From Notamacropus eugenii (Eukaryota; Chordata; Mammalia; Diprotodontia; Macropodidae), in contig NC_092875.1 of NCBI RefSeq assembly GCF_028372415.1, positions 435,371,377 through 435,435,376 of the forward strand: DNA of 64,000 bases, in the 5' to 3' direction. Below the pieces are notes generated by a model. That model had not been told where the DNA came from and searched no databases. It was given only the letters and a program-made list of their open reading frames with translations. Below, piece by piece: positions 33,276 through 46,079 of this stretch. A program made the translations under genes and the position numbers. Each line of letters begins with the position of its first letter. Within the stretch, counting starts at the first letter, position 1.

Positions 33276-36200
33276 CATTTGAACTATTATAATTATTGTT
33301 GACAGTTACACAAAATAAACATTTGTTTTCAAAGTTATGAAAACTTTGTCTCAAAATCTGTATTTTTCTACACAGTACAGTTTGTAACAGTAGTACATTT
33401 TAGATGACTTAGAGGAAAATTTCCAATTAATTATTTTGAAAATTTTCAAAAACCATTGGATTTTAAGTGAACTTTATACATAAATGTAACCCTCCATAAT
33501 AGGTATTCTAATTATTTGAATGTGATAGGGAAAAATAGTCCCAGTAAAAGGAATTGTAGAATGGTGGTTTATGCTCTTCAAACTATAATATTGGCCTTGT
33601 AGAGAAAAAAGTAATTATAACGAAATGTGATGTTAAAAAAAAAGTACAGGGATTTAATGTCAGACACAAGAGATATAATTAAGCCTATACTACCTTAGAT
33701 CTCTAAAAAGTAGTGCTTGAGGGATTTTCAAAAACTTTTTGTCCAAACCGTTTCTTATACAGATGAACAAACTGATTTACACAAAAGTATCTTCTCCCAA
33801 GAGAATACCACAACTCAGTGGTAGATCTGGTTCCTAATCCCATTGTCTTTCCACTCTATCATAGTCTGTTTTGAGTTGAGATACTGTGAAGCTCCATCTT
33901 CTAGTACTAGTACTAGAAGTAATTTTTCATTCTAGTATATTTCGTTCAAAAAGTATAGTTTTATTTGAATGTCAGTTTTATACCTACTTATTGAATCATT
34001 CATAATAGTTCAGTATTTTTGTGAATTGCTTTACCAGAATTAGTCTAATCCTGCATTGTAAAGCACTTGGAACCACTTTTACTTGCATTGGTTGCTCACC
34101 AAATGTATAAGTACTTAGTAATTTTCTGTTCCCCTTGAAAACCCATAGGAAACAAGCAGCACATAAGGACCACTACCATGTTCTTTCTTACCCTGTGCTG
34201 TCACTGTATATTGTATGGTTGTGTAAGTTAATATTTGCACATAAAGATAGTGATAGTGACCAACCAATTCTTAGTGAACTCCTGGTAATCCGTCCACTCT
34301 TACTCGGTCCTCCTTGTAAACAGTTGTGAAATAGTGGGTTGGGGCAACATTTGTGTAGGACAAAAAAAGACCACTAGTAACATTTTATCCTTCCAATAAT
34401 GTGTAGTCTAATAATGTTCTGTTGGTGCTAATAATGGTGATATATTCATTATATATTTACTATGATGGTGCTAATAATTATGTTAGTGATGCTTGCCCTG
34501 GAATTTATTCCAGGTTCTATTGTATTTGAGAATAAATTTTTAAATATAAGCTGAAAAAATTCTGTGAACTGTGCAGATGATTTTCCCTATGTGTTATCTT
34601 TATAGTTTACCTTTCCGTATGAGAACTGAATTTTCCTCATCTTTCTCTTTAATTCCATTTTTTAATAAAAAAGATAGCTTGCTATATCTACTTCTATATA
34701 TTATACTGAGGTAGGGGTATGATAATTAAAATATTTTAGAGGTCACAATTAAAATATTTCATTTTCAATTATCCTTACATATATAATTAAAACTATTAGT
34801 TGATATAATAGCATATGCAATGCTTCTGATTTTATTTTCCTTATAAATGGGCTATATTTCAAGCTGTAAAAGTTTAGCAGTTTATTATTATATTTGTTTT
34901 TCATATTCACAAGAAATAACCACATAAATTATCTATCTGTATTATCCAAAGTAAAAAAAAGAGTTTTGTAGTATTAATAAATGTTTTCCTGGACATGAGT
35001 ACTTCAAGTGTTACATTTTCTGTGTTCAGATAAAGTAGGACTCTTTGTGACATTGTCTCCAGTAAATAAAATGCCTTAAACAAGCGCAGGGATCCAGGAA
35101 ATGTTGAGCCTGAAATACTTAACATTTTTGACAACATCAGCAAATTATCCTTTCCCTACTATTGTAACGAGAAAATCACTTAAATAACAGATGAACAGCT
35201 AAGTCACATACACATATATAATAGAACTATGTAATGAAAGTTTATGCTGTTAATTGCTTGAATCTGTCTTAAATGCTTAGAGTCATAGAGCACTAAAGAC
35301 TGTCATATAAACAGTTTTGTTTTGAGCTTAAAATTATTCCTTTTTTCTTTCATCTACTATGATAAACAAAGTAATTTTGTAAGCTTTACAGATCAAACAT
35401 TTATTCCTAATGGTAAGCTCCATTATATAGGAAGTTTTCAAATCAGTTCAGAAACTGACTAGAGTCCTGGTGGCCCCAGGCCTGTGATTTTCAACGTTTA
35501 GTATTATGATGCTATTTAGATCTGTTCCCATAAGCCAAGATAACAGATCTTAAGTTGCTTAATAAGGAACATGGTGTATTTTTGTAATGTTCTTCAGTTT
35601 ACAGGTCTTGAACTAAAAACTCCTTAGCTAAGCCTTTAGACTCTGATACATATGGTGCTTATGTTTTAGTTGTGGCAGGACACAGGGAGAAATTGAAGCT
35701 GGGCAAACTGAAAAAGAGTTTTTATGGTGTTTCACAGGCGGATTTATATGACCTGTTGTTTTTGATGTTCTCTGTCCTGTACGTTTTAGTTATTAGACAA
35801 AAGTCAAATCTGTGATAGTCAAAAACCAATTTTTGTTGTTGTTTGTATCAGATTCCTCCTTATTTGCACAATTCTTAAAATGGTCTATCAAGATTACACG
35901 CAATCTACACCATTTTAAATGCTTTAAAGCCTCTGCTTTAAAGAGAGAATTACCACATGGGATATAGGTAGGCACTTTGAGCCCCATCTTTCTTAACAGC
36001 CTGATTGAGTGAAAAGTTCCATTGTGTAAATTCCATCGTGTTCTATTTGTCCTAAAGACACTGGTGATTTTATTTTAGGGTGAAAATGTTACTACTTTGT
36101 GATGTCACTTTTTTCATGAAACATGCAGAAATGTAAGAAAATTTGAGGAAAGTTGTCATGTTTACTTTCATTTCAAAAGGAAATGAAAGCTGAATTGATG

Positions 36201-36630
36201 AGGATATGAAACAACTAGAACTGTTTAAAAATCTATTTATTCTGATAGATTTCTGAGCTGGGAAAAGGTATTTTTATTTAAAGGTGCAGTAAGACTATTG
36301 TCCAAATAAATGCTATTGTACTTTTGTGTGACAATTAACGTTTAATGAATGACTTTCCAGACTGCCATTGGTGGTAATTACTGTATGTAGTTTATTAACT
36401 GCAATCTATTGTTGGTTGTAGCCTGTATTGATTTGTTTTGCAAACAACACTTCACATGTGCTGATGTATTTGTACATTACTTTTAAAGAACCTGTTTTAT
36501 TCTCTAATGTTACAAATGTCTCTTGGACAAAGATATTTGTAATGGAAATTAAGTATTCACTAACCTTTATACTATGAAAAATCTTTCTTTACTGAAAAAC
36601 CCCTAAATTACTGTGTTTGAAATAAATACA
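33276..36630. other. TCF4: intron 3, mostly unassigned
   Basis: A weak MIR-like trace lies at 33750-33865 (GATGAACAAACTGATTTACA, TGGTTCCTAATCCCATTGTC). Otherwise I recognise nothing; no splice-bounded open frame stands out. Confidence 0.45.
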
Positions 36631-36634
36631 TCAT

Positions 36635-36775
36635 AGAGTTGGAAGAGACCTTAACAATGTTTAGCCCAATCTTCTCATCTTACAATTGGTGGGGTGGGGG
36701 GAAGTGAGGCTTGGAGGAAATGAAGTGACTTGTCTGAAGTGATACTTGGACTTCTGAACTGTGCTATGTGCATTT
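36635..36775 (-). repeat. MIR SINE fragment, minus strand
   Basis: AGAGTTGGAAGAGACCTTAA, CTTCTCATCTTACAATTGG and GAAGTGACTTGTCTGAAG follow the MIR reverse-complement order. Confidence 0.65.
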
Positions 36776-37660
36776 AGGGTTGGAACCAATTCTTTTCACT
36801 TTAATTTCTCCTGAAAGGCACAAAGCAGATATGTCTTACTGTTTCTAAAGAACTAATAAAAATTGAGAGGTTGTGGTACTGACATATAACCCAGCTTCCC
36901 TTGTCATCACATGTTTTAATTTGGCTAACATTTGACGAATAACTGTTAAAATGTATTGTGTTATTAAAAATAACAAAGTAAGACCTATGATTAAATATCA
37001 AGACTGTAATTTAATCTGGAGGGTTCTGGTACTGTTATAAACCATTTGCCTTTTTTTTGTACCAAATGACGTCAAAAGGCAGCTTGATTGAATTCTGACC
37101 CTGTATTACAGGAGCACCTGCTAATGCCACTTTGCTTAATGGTCTGTCAGCATTTCCATTACAAACTTTTTTCAGACATTTTTAACTTAGCTTTGAGTAT
37201 TTGAACTAAGCTGATGGTTGGCATGTAAGTTTTCAGTCAGAGAGAAAATATTTTCCCAGTTCTGCAGAGTAGCCAGCAACAAAGCCTCATTATAGACTCC
37301 ATGGTGCCTCTATTAGAATTCTTCTCTCTGCTTTTATATGTCCTTCATTTTAGCATTCTTTTTTTTGGTGGTACTTATCTTTATTATATAGAAACTAATC
37401 CTAAGAAACTTAATATCCAATCTCTCAAGCTATGATATTTTAAAACCCAATGCTCAAGACACAAACTACTTTGATGAATCCAAGCTGAGAAAAGGTCTTG
37501 ACACCATAGGAGAATATTGAAATTTTAGCTCTAGGCATTAAGTTTGTATAACTAAAGGGAAGGAAAAACATGAAAATGTTTCATGGTTTATCAGTCTTAT
37601 CAATCATTTGCATACCTGTCCTGAGTGAGTGATCAGAAAGGTTTATTTCTTTATTTTAAA
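36776..37660. other. TCF4: intron 3, repeat-poor stretch
   Basis: The part at 37030-37270 (around AGGAGCACCTGCTAATGCCA) has balanced composition, an E-box CACCTG and no repeat signature, so it is a candidate conserved non-coding element. A GT-poor, ordinary stretch follows. Confidence 0.4.
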
Positions 37661-37664
37661 TATC

Positions 37665-37750
37665 TTGCCCAGGCTCACCGAGCTAATATGTGTCAAAGCA
37701 GGACTTGAACCTAAAAACCAGTTCTCTACCCTCTATGCCAGGATGCCTCT
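37665..37750 (-). repeat. MIR SINE fragment, minus strand
   Basis: TTGCCCAGGCTCACCGAGCT, then GCAGGACTTGAACCTAAAAA and CTACCCTCTATGCCAGGAT. Confidence 0.65.
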
Positions 37751-37920
37751 CCTAGTTTCAGTCTCCATCCCTATTTCTACCTCTGTTTTATTTTCTACTA
37801 GAATAAATTTGCCCATTTTAATTATATTGCATGTGTGAGAGATGGAGATGGATGGGCCTCAGTGGATGTTCATCACTGATGGTATCCCAAAGGTGTCTCT
37901 GATTTTATATATCTAATCTG

Positions 37921-38000
37921 TATGCATGTATGTATGTATATGTATGTACATACACATATTTATGTATGTATATATGTATGTATGTGTATGTATGTATATT
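37921..38000. repeat. (TATG)n microsatellite, impure
   Basis: TATGCATGTATGTATGTATA followed by variant TATG/TACA units. Confidence 0.85.
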
Positions 38001-38054
38001 TCCCCTCATATTATTCTATAAATTCTTATAGAAGTACTTGCTTCCATGGCAGAA

Positions 38055-38150
38055 TGTAAGTTCTTTGAGAAAAGTGCTTTCATCCCTCATATGAGTATCC
38101 TTAGCAGCTAACACATAATGAACACCTAATGGATTTGTTTGTTGAGTGAC
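38055..38150 (+). repeat. L2-like 3' end fragment
   Basis: GAATGTAAGTTCTTTGAGAA, then CCTTAGCAGCTAACACATAA and TGGATTTGTTTGTTGAGTGA resemble the end of L2 elements. Confidence 0.55.
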
Positions 38151-38397
38151 CAATTGATTGATTGATGTTCAGAAAGAGATACAGGTTTCATTGCACTTTG
38201 AGTCATTCAGTATGATGTCAATTCACTTCATTTTTTTGACTTAGGCTACTTCTTGGATATTTATTTCATAGTTACTTTTGCAGACTGTGTAAGTCTTTAT
38301 ACAATATCTCTTATATGCTATAGATTTGGTTACATCATATGTCTGATCCTATCCCTATGTGATTATATATGTGTGTATGCACACATACATGTACTCT

Positions 38398-38398
<1 letters not shown>

Positions 38399-38430
<32 letters not shown>

Positions 38431-38447
38431 ACTCTCTCTCTCTCTCA
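38399..38447. repeat. (CA)n(TC)n microsatellite
   Basis: CA units with one ATAC break, then CT units. No coding meaning. Confidence 0.95.
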
Positions 38448-38825
38448 CCAAGACAGTAGCACAGGGAGCCTATTTCACATGTTGCCCATGTCTTCCAGCA
38501 CTAGATACAGTGGTATGCTCTTGTGCTGGATGTGGTGGATAGTCTACTTCTCTTACTTCCATTGGGTAACACATCCCCTGTGACTTCAGGTAGAAGATGG
38601 AGTAAATCAGTGCTTCAGGTGGCATAAAAAGGACCGAAATATAAAGCTGATTGTCACAGGTGATAACCAAGAGTTGATTTTTGTGATTTTTTATGTGTAT
38701 TCTCTGACACAAATTAGGTGGTTATTTGCTTTATCAGCAAATACATCCATAAAATCCCCCAAATCAACTCTTGGCTGTCAACCATGCCAATTGTTTTCAT
38801 ACAGAACAAACATGGTTTGAGGTGT

Positions 38826-39490
38826 GAACTTTATATTCAGTGGGGAAAAATACCAAGATAGCAAAAAATGTCCCCAAAATAGCAAGATGAAGAAAACAGT
38901 TACTCACTTTTTTCTACTTTTCAAATAAAATAGTTTGAGAATATGATTTAATTTTCATGACCCTACTGTCATTTCTTCTAATGCTGACACATCTCTTTTG
39001 GAAAATCTTGCTTTTGTATCTTTATTATGACAAAGAATAAAATACTTGTGATAGTTTTTGGTTGATGTATTAATTAGGCATAGATATTAAGAATCATGGC
39101 CACATTATTTGGTATATTTTTCTCAAAGAGGTAGTTTCATTTTTTCAGGGAACATTATATAGGCATTCAGTGGAAAAAATACCAAGATAGGAAAAAATGC
39201 CTCCCCAAATATCAAGGTGAAGAAAACAGTTACTCATCCTTTTTACTTTCCATGTAAAATAGTTTGAGAATATGGTTTAGTTTTCATTGCCTACTGTCAT
39301 TTTTCTGAATGCAAACACATTCATTCATGTGAAAAATCTTACTTTTGTATCTTTTTTACAATAAAGAGCCACATTCTTCTGGTAGTTTTGATTGATAGCT
39401 CAATCAGAAGTGAATATTAAGAATCGTAGCCAAATTATTTTGCATATTTTTCTTGAAGAGTTATTTTAATTTTTCTCAGCAAACATTAAG
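38826..39490 (+). repeat. diverged tandem duplication, two units of about 325-340 bp
   Basis: Copy 1 at 38826-39149 and copy 2 at 39150-39490 align in order: GAACTTTATAT / GAACATTATAT, AAATACCAAGATAG in both, GAAGAAAACAGTTACTCA in both, TAAAATAGTTTGAGAATATG in both, CTTTTGTATCTTT in both, and TATTAAGAATC in both. Small indels and substitutions are scattered throughout. It does not resemble a known mobile element. Confidence 0.88.
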
Positions 39491-41954
39491 TTGATATTTT
39501 TTGAATTAAAACAAAAATCTTTACAATTAAATTTTATCAGTTATGGATGTAATAGAAAAGCATGTGTGAACATTTTATAATTTCAAAGATTGTTTAAAAA
39601 AATCTACCCTCTCTGTTTGCCTGATGCCACCGATGACATTAGATACATATATTTTTTTAAAAACTCGTGTTTAGATCTATACGAAGTAGAAACATCTTTG
39701 GACCTATAGTTATTTAGTAATGAACTTTAAGTATCTACAAAACCACACTTTATTTATTACTTGATAATCCATCACTTTACAACATAATCACAAACTTTTT
39801 AATCTGGTAAGAACTTTGGAGATGATCTAGTATAGTTTCTTTCTGCTGTGAATGAGGATGCTAAGGAATAAAGAGACTCAGTAACTTGCCCCAGGTCACA
39901 GCAGCTAGTTATTGGCAGTGTAGGGTTTGAAACTGACATACCGTGAGTATGTTCAGTGGTCTTTGTAGTACACCATACTCAGTTGACAGTTCCATAAGTC
40001 AAAGTGACAACTTCTTTAGATGAAAGAAATTAAGCCATGTTAGTCAAGTGCTCTGAATTCTTCTGCCACATTTATTACTGAGTAGCTGCTTTATATAAAA
40101 TTAGCCAGTATACTTTAATTGCTTTCTGTATAAAATTGAAATAATTGTGTGTGGTAGCCATTTAACACCTATCTGGCTTAAGCTGAATAAAAATTTTGAG
40201 TTCTTTCACAAATAGATACTTTTCAAATTTAAAAGAGATTATTAAGATTATGAAGATATCATTGCTGTTACCATCATCATCATCACCACTAATAGTGGTG
40301 CATTGTTGTTAAAAGAACTGCTAGGGAAATGGAGAGTTATTATTTTTATGTATGTACATATGTATATATATGTACATATATATATACACTCTGAAATATA
40401 AACTGTCAATTCCCCAAAGCAATTTGAAGTGTTGAAAATTATAAAAAAACATTTTTTTCATGGGAGAAGGCTCAAATATAGCTCAGGCAAGATCCTATCT
40501 TAATCATCCCCCAAACATTAAAAGGCATGGGCATTCATTTAATGCAAAGTATATGTTAGAAAGGACTTCATATTGATTTTGACCTGAAGATCTTGTTAAC
40601 CATTCCTACTTTTTTATCAGAATCTTTTACGTTTATGAAAGAGGCAGCTTGAGGAAAAAAAATATAGAAGTAACTTTGGCATTATGAAGACCTGGATTCA
40701 AATTCTGACCCATACCAGTTATATGCCCAAACGGTAGAATTGTTAACTTCTTAGTGTCCCAGGTAGTTCTCAGAGTATAATGGTACAAAAAGGAATGGTT
40801 TATGTGCATTAATGGAAGAAGATTCCAGGCTAGGACTTCGCTACGCTGATGATATCACAAGTTAGAACCAAAAAAGAAATTGTGAATTGGTAGTTTTGTG
40901 GTGTTTGGCTTCCCTTGATTTCTACATAGTCCATTTTCCTGTGTTCAAAAGCAGTGAAAATTGCAAGTAATAGCTAAAATTGTTTTGAAAGACTGTGCTC
41001 CTGGTTGTGTGTGCTAGAGAGGAAAAACACAAGTGTGATGACAGTACAACAAAATAAAACAAAAAAATGGACTAGATCCTCTTCATGTGTATGACAACTC
41101 AGAAAATGTTTTCTAATACTTTATGACTCTTAAAATGCAAATTTTGTATTTGTATTGATATTTCATAATAATGACCACAAGACAATTCTGGCCTTTGTGT
41201 GGGCCAAATATTTCAACACTATAATCTGATTGCATATAACATAATGCAAACAATTAAAGGGGAAAAAAATTCTTGTTGGGACGTGATTGTTCTTAGTAGT
41301 GTGGCCTTTGGGTAATCCCTGGCAAATAACAAGTGTGTCAAAGTTTTGATCTCATTCCCATGGGATATGGTGATAGTTCATCTTTTAAGCATGTAATTTC
41401 TTTTTTTCTGGCATAGTTTTATTTTTTTCTTTTCTCAGACACTTCACAAAATTCTTCAATTCTCCCCCCCCCCCCTTTTTCGCTGTATAAAGCCATTGAG
41501 CTTCCCTCATTTATGGCTTCGGTGTCCTCTGGGAAGGGACAATCTATAATTCCAAACTTGCTAATTTCTTAGGACTATACATGGTAACATATAGTTCCTT
41601 AAGGAGATGATTATGATGATGATACCTAAATTTTTATTGATGCCTTTTGTTTTTACAAAATTCATTTTAACATGTCTCTCTTGTGTACTTTCCAGTAAGT
41701 TTTCCTTTGTAATCCTATAGTATATGCAATGTTCCATGCCCATGGCCTCTATCTTTTTCAGGGAAGGGAAGAAAGTAAATTTTCTCAACTCTTTTCTTAA
41801 GTGAAGCATTGCAAAGTTTTGTCTTTCTCTTTCTATTTATATTATTATATTTACATATGTTGTTTTCCTGGTTTAGCTTACTGTACTGTGTATCAGTTCA
41901 GATGCCTTCCATTGTTTCTCAGAATTTTTCATATTTGTCATTTCTTCTTAGACA
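39491..41954. other. TCF4: intron 3 with two weak old SINE traces
   Basis: 39800-39975 is a minus-strand MIR (AAGAGACTCAGTAACTTGCC, GTAGGGTTTGAAACTGACAT). 40638-40800 has a + strand SINE-like trace (GACCTGGATTCAAATTCTGA). An impure TATG/TATA tract lies at 40353-40388. A C-run followed by T lies near 41464. The rest is unassigned. Confidence 0.5.
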
Positions 41955-42115
41955 GTCAGCAATCTTTTTTTAAGTGCTTACCTTGTGAAAGGTACTGTGG
42001 TAAGTGCTGGGAATACAAAGGAAGTAAATTAAAAAAATAATTTTTCCCTCAAGGAGTTCACATTCTAATAGAGACATACCTTGAAAAAAACTAGGTACAT
42101 ATAATATATACAGTA
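41955..42115 (+). repeat. fragment of the dispersed repeat (opening)
   Basis: AAGTGCTTACCTTGTGAAAG, GTACTGTGGTAAGTGCTGGG and CAAGGAGTTCACATTCTAAT follow the same order as at 21895 and 50683. Confidence 0.65.
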
Positions 42116-42194
42116 GGTGGAAATATGTAGAGAGAGAGTAGGTAGGGAATCTATATGGTGTAGTTGAAAAAAAATATTCCATTCTTCTTTTCAA

Positions 42195-42920
42195 ATTTTA
42201 TTAGTCATTTCCTGATTGATAGGTACCCTATATTGTTTCTAATTCTTTGATACCCCAAAATTTCAGCTCTTATTATTTTTTATCTATGTCATCTGTATCT
42301 ATATGTAGTGCCTTTCTATATTTGACCTCTTTGTGAGAGTCTAACAGAGAGATTTGTACGTCAAAAGTTATGTTTCAGTAACTTTGTTTTGTTAACAGTT
42401 CTACATTACTTCCCATAATAGTTGAACCAATTCACAATTACATGATAGTGGGGCAGCTAGGTGGTGCAGTGGATAGAGCACCAGTGCAGGTGTCAGGAGG
42501 CCCTAAGTTCAAATCTCACCTCAGACACTTGGCACTCACTAGCTGTGTGACCTTGGGCAAGTCACTTAACCCCCATTGCCTCATCCTGGGTCATCTCCAG
42601 TCATCCTGATGAATATCTGGTCACTGGATTCAGATGACTCTGGAGGAGAAGTGAGGCTGGTGACCTGCACAGCCCTCCCTCACTCAAAACAAACTCAAGT
42701 GCAAGTCATGTCAGTATTTCTCTGATGCCATGGTCTTCTTTGGCAGTGAAGGATGAACACACGTATCAGTAGTGCATAACCCATTCTATACTGAATGTTT
42801 TCTTCTTTTATTATCTTCATTAGTTTGCTGGGTATGAGATAAAACCTCCAAGTTCTTTTCATTTGCATTTCTTTCATTGACCCCCAAGTTTTTAAAGTCA
42901 TTTGTATTTTTAAGGATAGT
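42195..42920 (-). mobile_element. old L1 3' fragment, minus strand, split by a SINE
   Basis: Left part 42195-42449 (CAATTCACAATTACATGATA) and right part 42775-42920 (TTTGCTGGGTATGAGATAAA, CATTTGCATTTCTTTCATTG) line up with 4160-4560 of the L1 at 3652, where the same phrases occur as CAGTTCACAACTCCACTAAC and TCTGATAGGTGTGAGATGAT. The SINE at 42450-42762 separates them. Confidence 0.65.
42450..42762 (+). mobile_element. marsupial SINE with RTE-type tail, + strand
   Basis: Starts GGGGCAGCTAGGTGGTGCAG, carries AGCTGTGTGACCTTGGGCAA and ends GGCAGTGAAGGATGAACAC. Same family as 18737-19051 in opposite orientation. It is well preserved compared with the L1 it interrupts. I could not define a clean target-site duplication. 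Confidence 0.9.
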
Positions 42921-45126
42921 AATTAAATGAAAGATAGAATGAATATCTATCATTTTCCCTATAGTTAGAATGTTGGTCACTGGAAAAATAACATGATTAA
43001 GCATGATGATTGAGCAAGAGGTTCCAACCTCAGGTTTGGAGTTGATGCTTCATTTGTCCTCCGTGTACATCCTTTTTAACAAGTGTAAATTGGTTGTTCC
43101 TTTCACATAAAAAAATGCCATGAAAATTCAATAATAAGTACTTTGCAAATAATACTTAATAAAATATGAATCTAGATCTGCTTAGATTAAAAATGTACTA
43201 TTTAAATCCTAGTTAAATAATAAAGTTAACATTTCTGACTTAAGATTGTCAGCTAAAGAATAGACCATTGCAGAAATGTCAGTGTCCAGATGAAGTTCTC
43301 TGTAGTTTTAGGGAAAGGATGATATGGTAGAAGTCTGTTGGAAGTTGAGTCCATGCCAGTGACCTTAAAATTTATTGTTTGGCTGTACTCTCAGTATCAT
43401 TCAGTGAAAAGACATGGCAGGCAATGAGAGTGATGCTCTATTTGTCTCGTTAAGCAAAAATTAAATTTTCTGACTTACACAGCTATTTTTATTTGCTTAT
43501 AAGAAATGAAATATACTCAGCTGTAGCTTATATTGTGTCTGTACTGCTGCTTACCTTGCAAACATCTTCAGAATTGGCCGAAGACTTTGTTAGAATCTAT
43601 AAAATCAGCTCATTGGAGAGTATTCATGAAATCACAGTAGGCATTGGTTTCTGTTATGAAATTTCTGTTGCAAGCTTTTAATAATTTAAAATGCATCATT
43701 CTTCCTATTTTAGTGTTTATGGGAAGAGCTGTGAAGCTTATATTTGTTTGTCTTTTAGTGTGACTTCCATTGTCTTCATAGGCTATTGTACTCATGTATC
43801 ATTGATACATTGTTTTTTTTTTTTAATTCAGGGAGAAGTATTAGACAAATTGATTTTGCTGTTGCTTTCTGAGGAGGTGTAGGGGTGGTAGTGGGAGAAT
43901 GAGGCGAGGGACTCTACTTTCTTATTTAATGATCTACTGTAATTATGCATGATCTAGGATTCCTTTTGCTTATGTTTTTAGTGCTAATAAATATTATGTT
44001 TGTTTAGTCAGACCTTTTAAATTGAATTCACTTTCCCTTGATAGTCAGGTATCAGATAATCATATCCATAGGATGATGCCAAGAGTCCCTATTGATGAAC
44101 CTTAAACTAATACTTTTGTTGGGTGTTTTTGTTTTATGTGATATTCTATCCCATCTTAAACCAACATTATTTAATTGTATTTTGTCTGCAGTAGCCTTTT
44201 GGGGGAAATAATTTGTTACCTCTTGATTAGGGGTGAGATAATACTTCCTCATTTTCCAAAGTCATAGAAGCAAACTAATTCATTGCATCTGTTTTCCATT
44301 TTTTGGCTAATCATTTTGTCTATTAGGTATTTATTAAGAATGGTATATTTTATATTTTTAAAAGGTGTTAGATCTTTTAAATTAGAAAAGATATTTTAAG
44401 TCACATTTAAAGAGCATTTTTTTTTATTTCAGTGTCTTTTAGGGTCTATATTTCCATTCTCTGGCTAATTAGCTCAGTTTCCTAGATCATAGTGTTGCTA
44501 AGTGCACGGATTTGATTCTCATGTAAAACAGATAGCTTGGTCATCATAGATTGCACCCTAGGTCTAAGGCAGCCATTTTACAAATACATGTCATTGATCA
44601 TAAAGCACTTTTGATAAATTACATAAACTTATAATGAGTTTGTAAAATCATATATAGATATATACCTATACGTATATACATATACGTATATAAACACTTA
44701 CCCAAAGCATTTGTACACATTTTCAAACTGGAACCGCTGATTGATATGACTAGATTAATTCTTATATTCAGATTGAAGTCATTAATTTGGTCTAGGAAAA
44801 GTCATTGACTTCTTTGCTTCCTGAACCTTTTAAGGTTATAAAAAAAATTTGATAATAACAGAATTGAGATCATCAACTCACTAAAAGCAGAAAATTCATA
44901 GATTATAAAAATCAGGGGACTGGGTGGAAGATGGAGGCCTTTGGACAGACAGAAGGCAGACAGGATGCTGAGTTCCTGGAGAAAGGCAAACCTCTAGTGC
45001 CAGGATGTAGGACAGAATATGGAACATGATATAGGAGGCATCAAAGACTGTCTTGACCTACATTATTACCGCATTAATAACATCTCTTTTAATCTAATTC
45101 TGGGAAAGAGGAACTCTGTACTCAAA
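42921..45126. other. TCF4: intron 3, unassigned
   Basis: No repeat recognised apart from an AT-rich TATACGTATATACATATACG tract near 44660-44695 and T-runs. No splice-bounded open frame stands out. Confidence 0.45.
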
Positions 45127-45225
45127 TGTGTGTGTGTGTGTGTGTGTATGTGTGTGTGTGTGTGTGTGTGTATCACTTTACAAACTTTAAAGTGTAAATA
45201 AATGCTAGCTATTATTATTAGAAAT
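45127..45225 (+). repeat. (TG)n microsatellite followed by a MIR 3' end
   Basis: TG units at 45127-45171 with one TATG break, then CAAACTTTAAAGTGTAAATA and TGCTAGCTATTATTATTAG, the end of a MIR. Confidence 0.75.
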
Positions 45226-46079
45226 AAGCAAGGGCTACCACTGGACTTTTCCTGAATTAGAAGCAAATTTTTGTTAACAATCTCCTCTTAAATATATTTT
45301 TTTACATACACAGGCATGGGGGGTATGTATATCAGTCATATACTATAGTCTTTATAAAGTATACTCTTTAGTTGGTATACTGTGGTTTCAGAGTTTGTTT
45401 TCATTTTTCATGAAAACCGAGTAGTTATGGAATTTAAGAAGGGAAGAGCTAGTACTTTGGAATTACTTTCAGTAATCCTCATTATGAATTTTATTTTGAT
45501 ATTCCCATGCACTGAGTGGTTTTTAAAGAGCTCCCTATCTCTACTTTCCCTTAAAATAAATTTATAACAGCAGAAGCATATTCTAAATCTATACATTTAG
45601 TGTCTTCTTTTTTAACCAAACATTTTTCTCTTGCTCCAATTTAGCAGTTTCTTTGACCTCACATTATTTTTTCATATTGTAACTACTGTCAAAGGAATGC
45701 TAAAACCAAAGTTAGTCTCTTCTCATTTACAGAAACACTTCTTTCAAAATTGATTAAGCAGAATTGACATGAGGGTTTTATTTTTGTGTGTGCCTGATCG
45801 TTTTAATGTGCTTACTTCTGATATGAATTAAGTGGTGTGATCTTAATGTGGGAGTTGGGTTAGCCATGTGGATGTATGCATGTGCATTCCATGAATATCC
45901 ATATATCTGGGCCAGTATGGCATACATGTCAATCAACTGACTAGAATATACACAGATAAACAGAGAATGAATTTTTATCAACTCAAATGTTACTGTGAAG
46001 ATACAACATGTACTCAGATAAATGGCCTCAAAGCAATTTGAGGTGCAAGAGAGCCTTAATATTTGAAGAATATCAGAGA
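45226..46079. other. TCF4: intron 3, unassigned
   Basis: I recognise nothing in this stretch. Confidence 0.4.
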
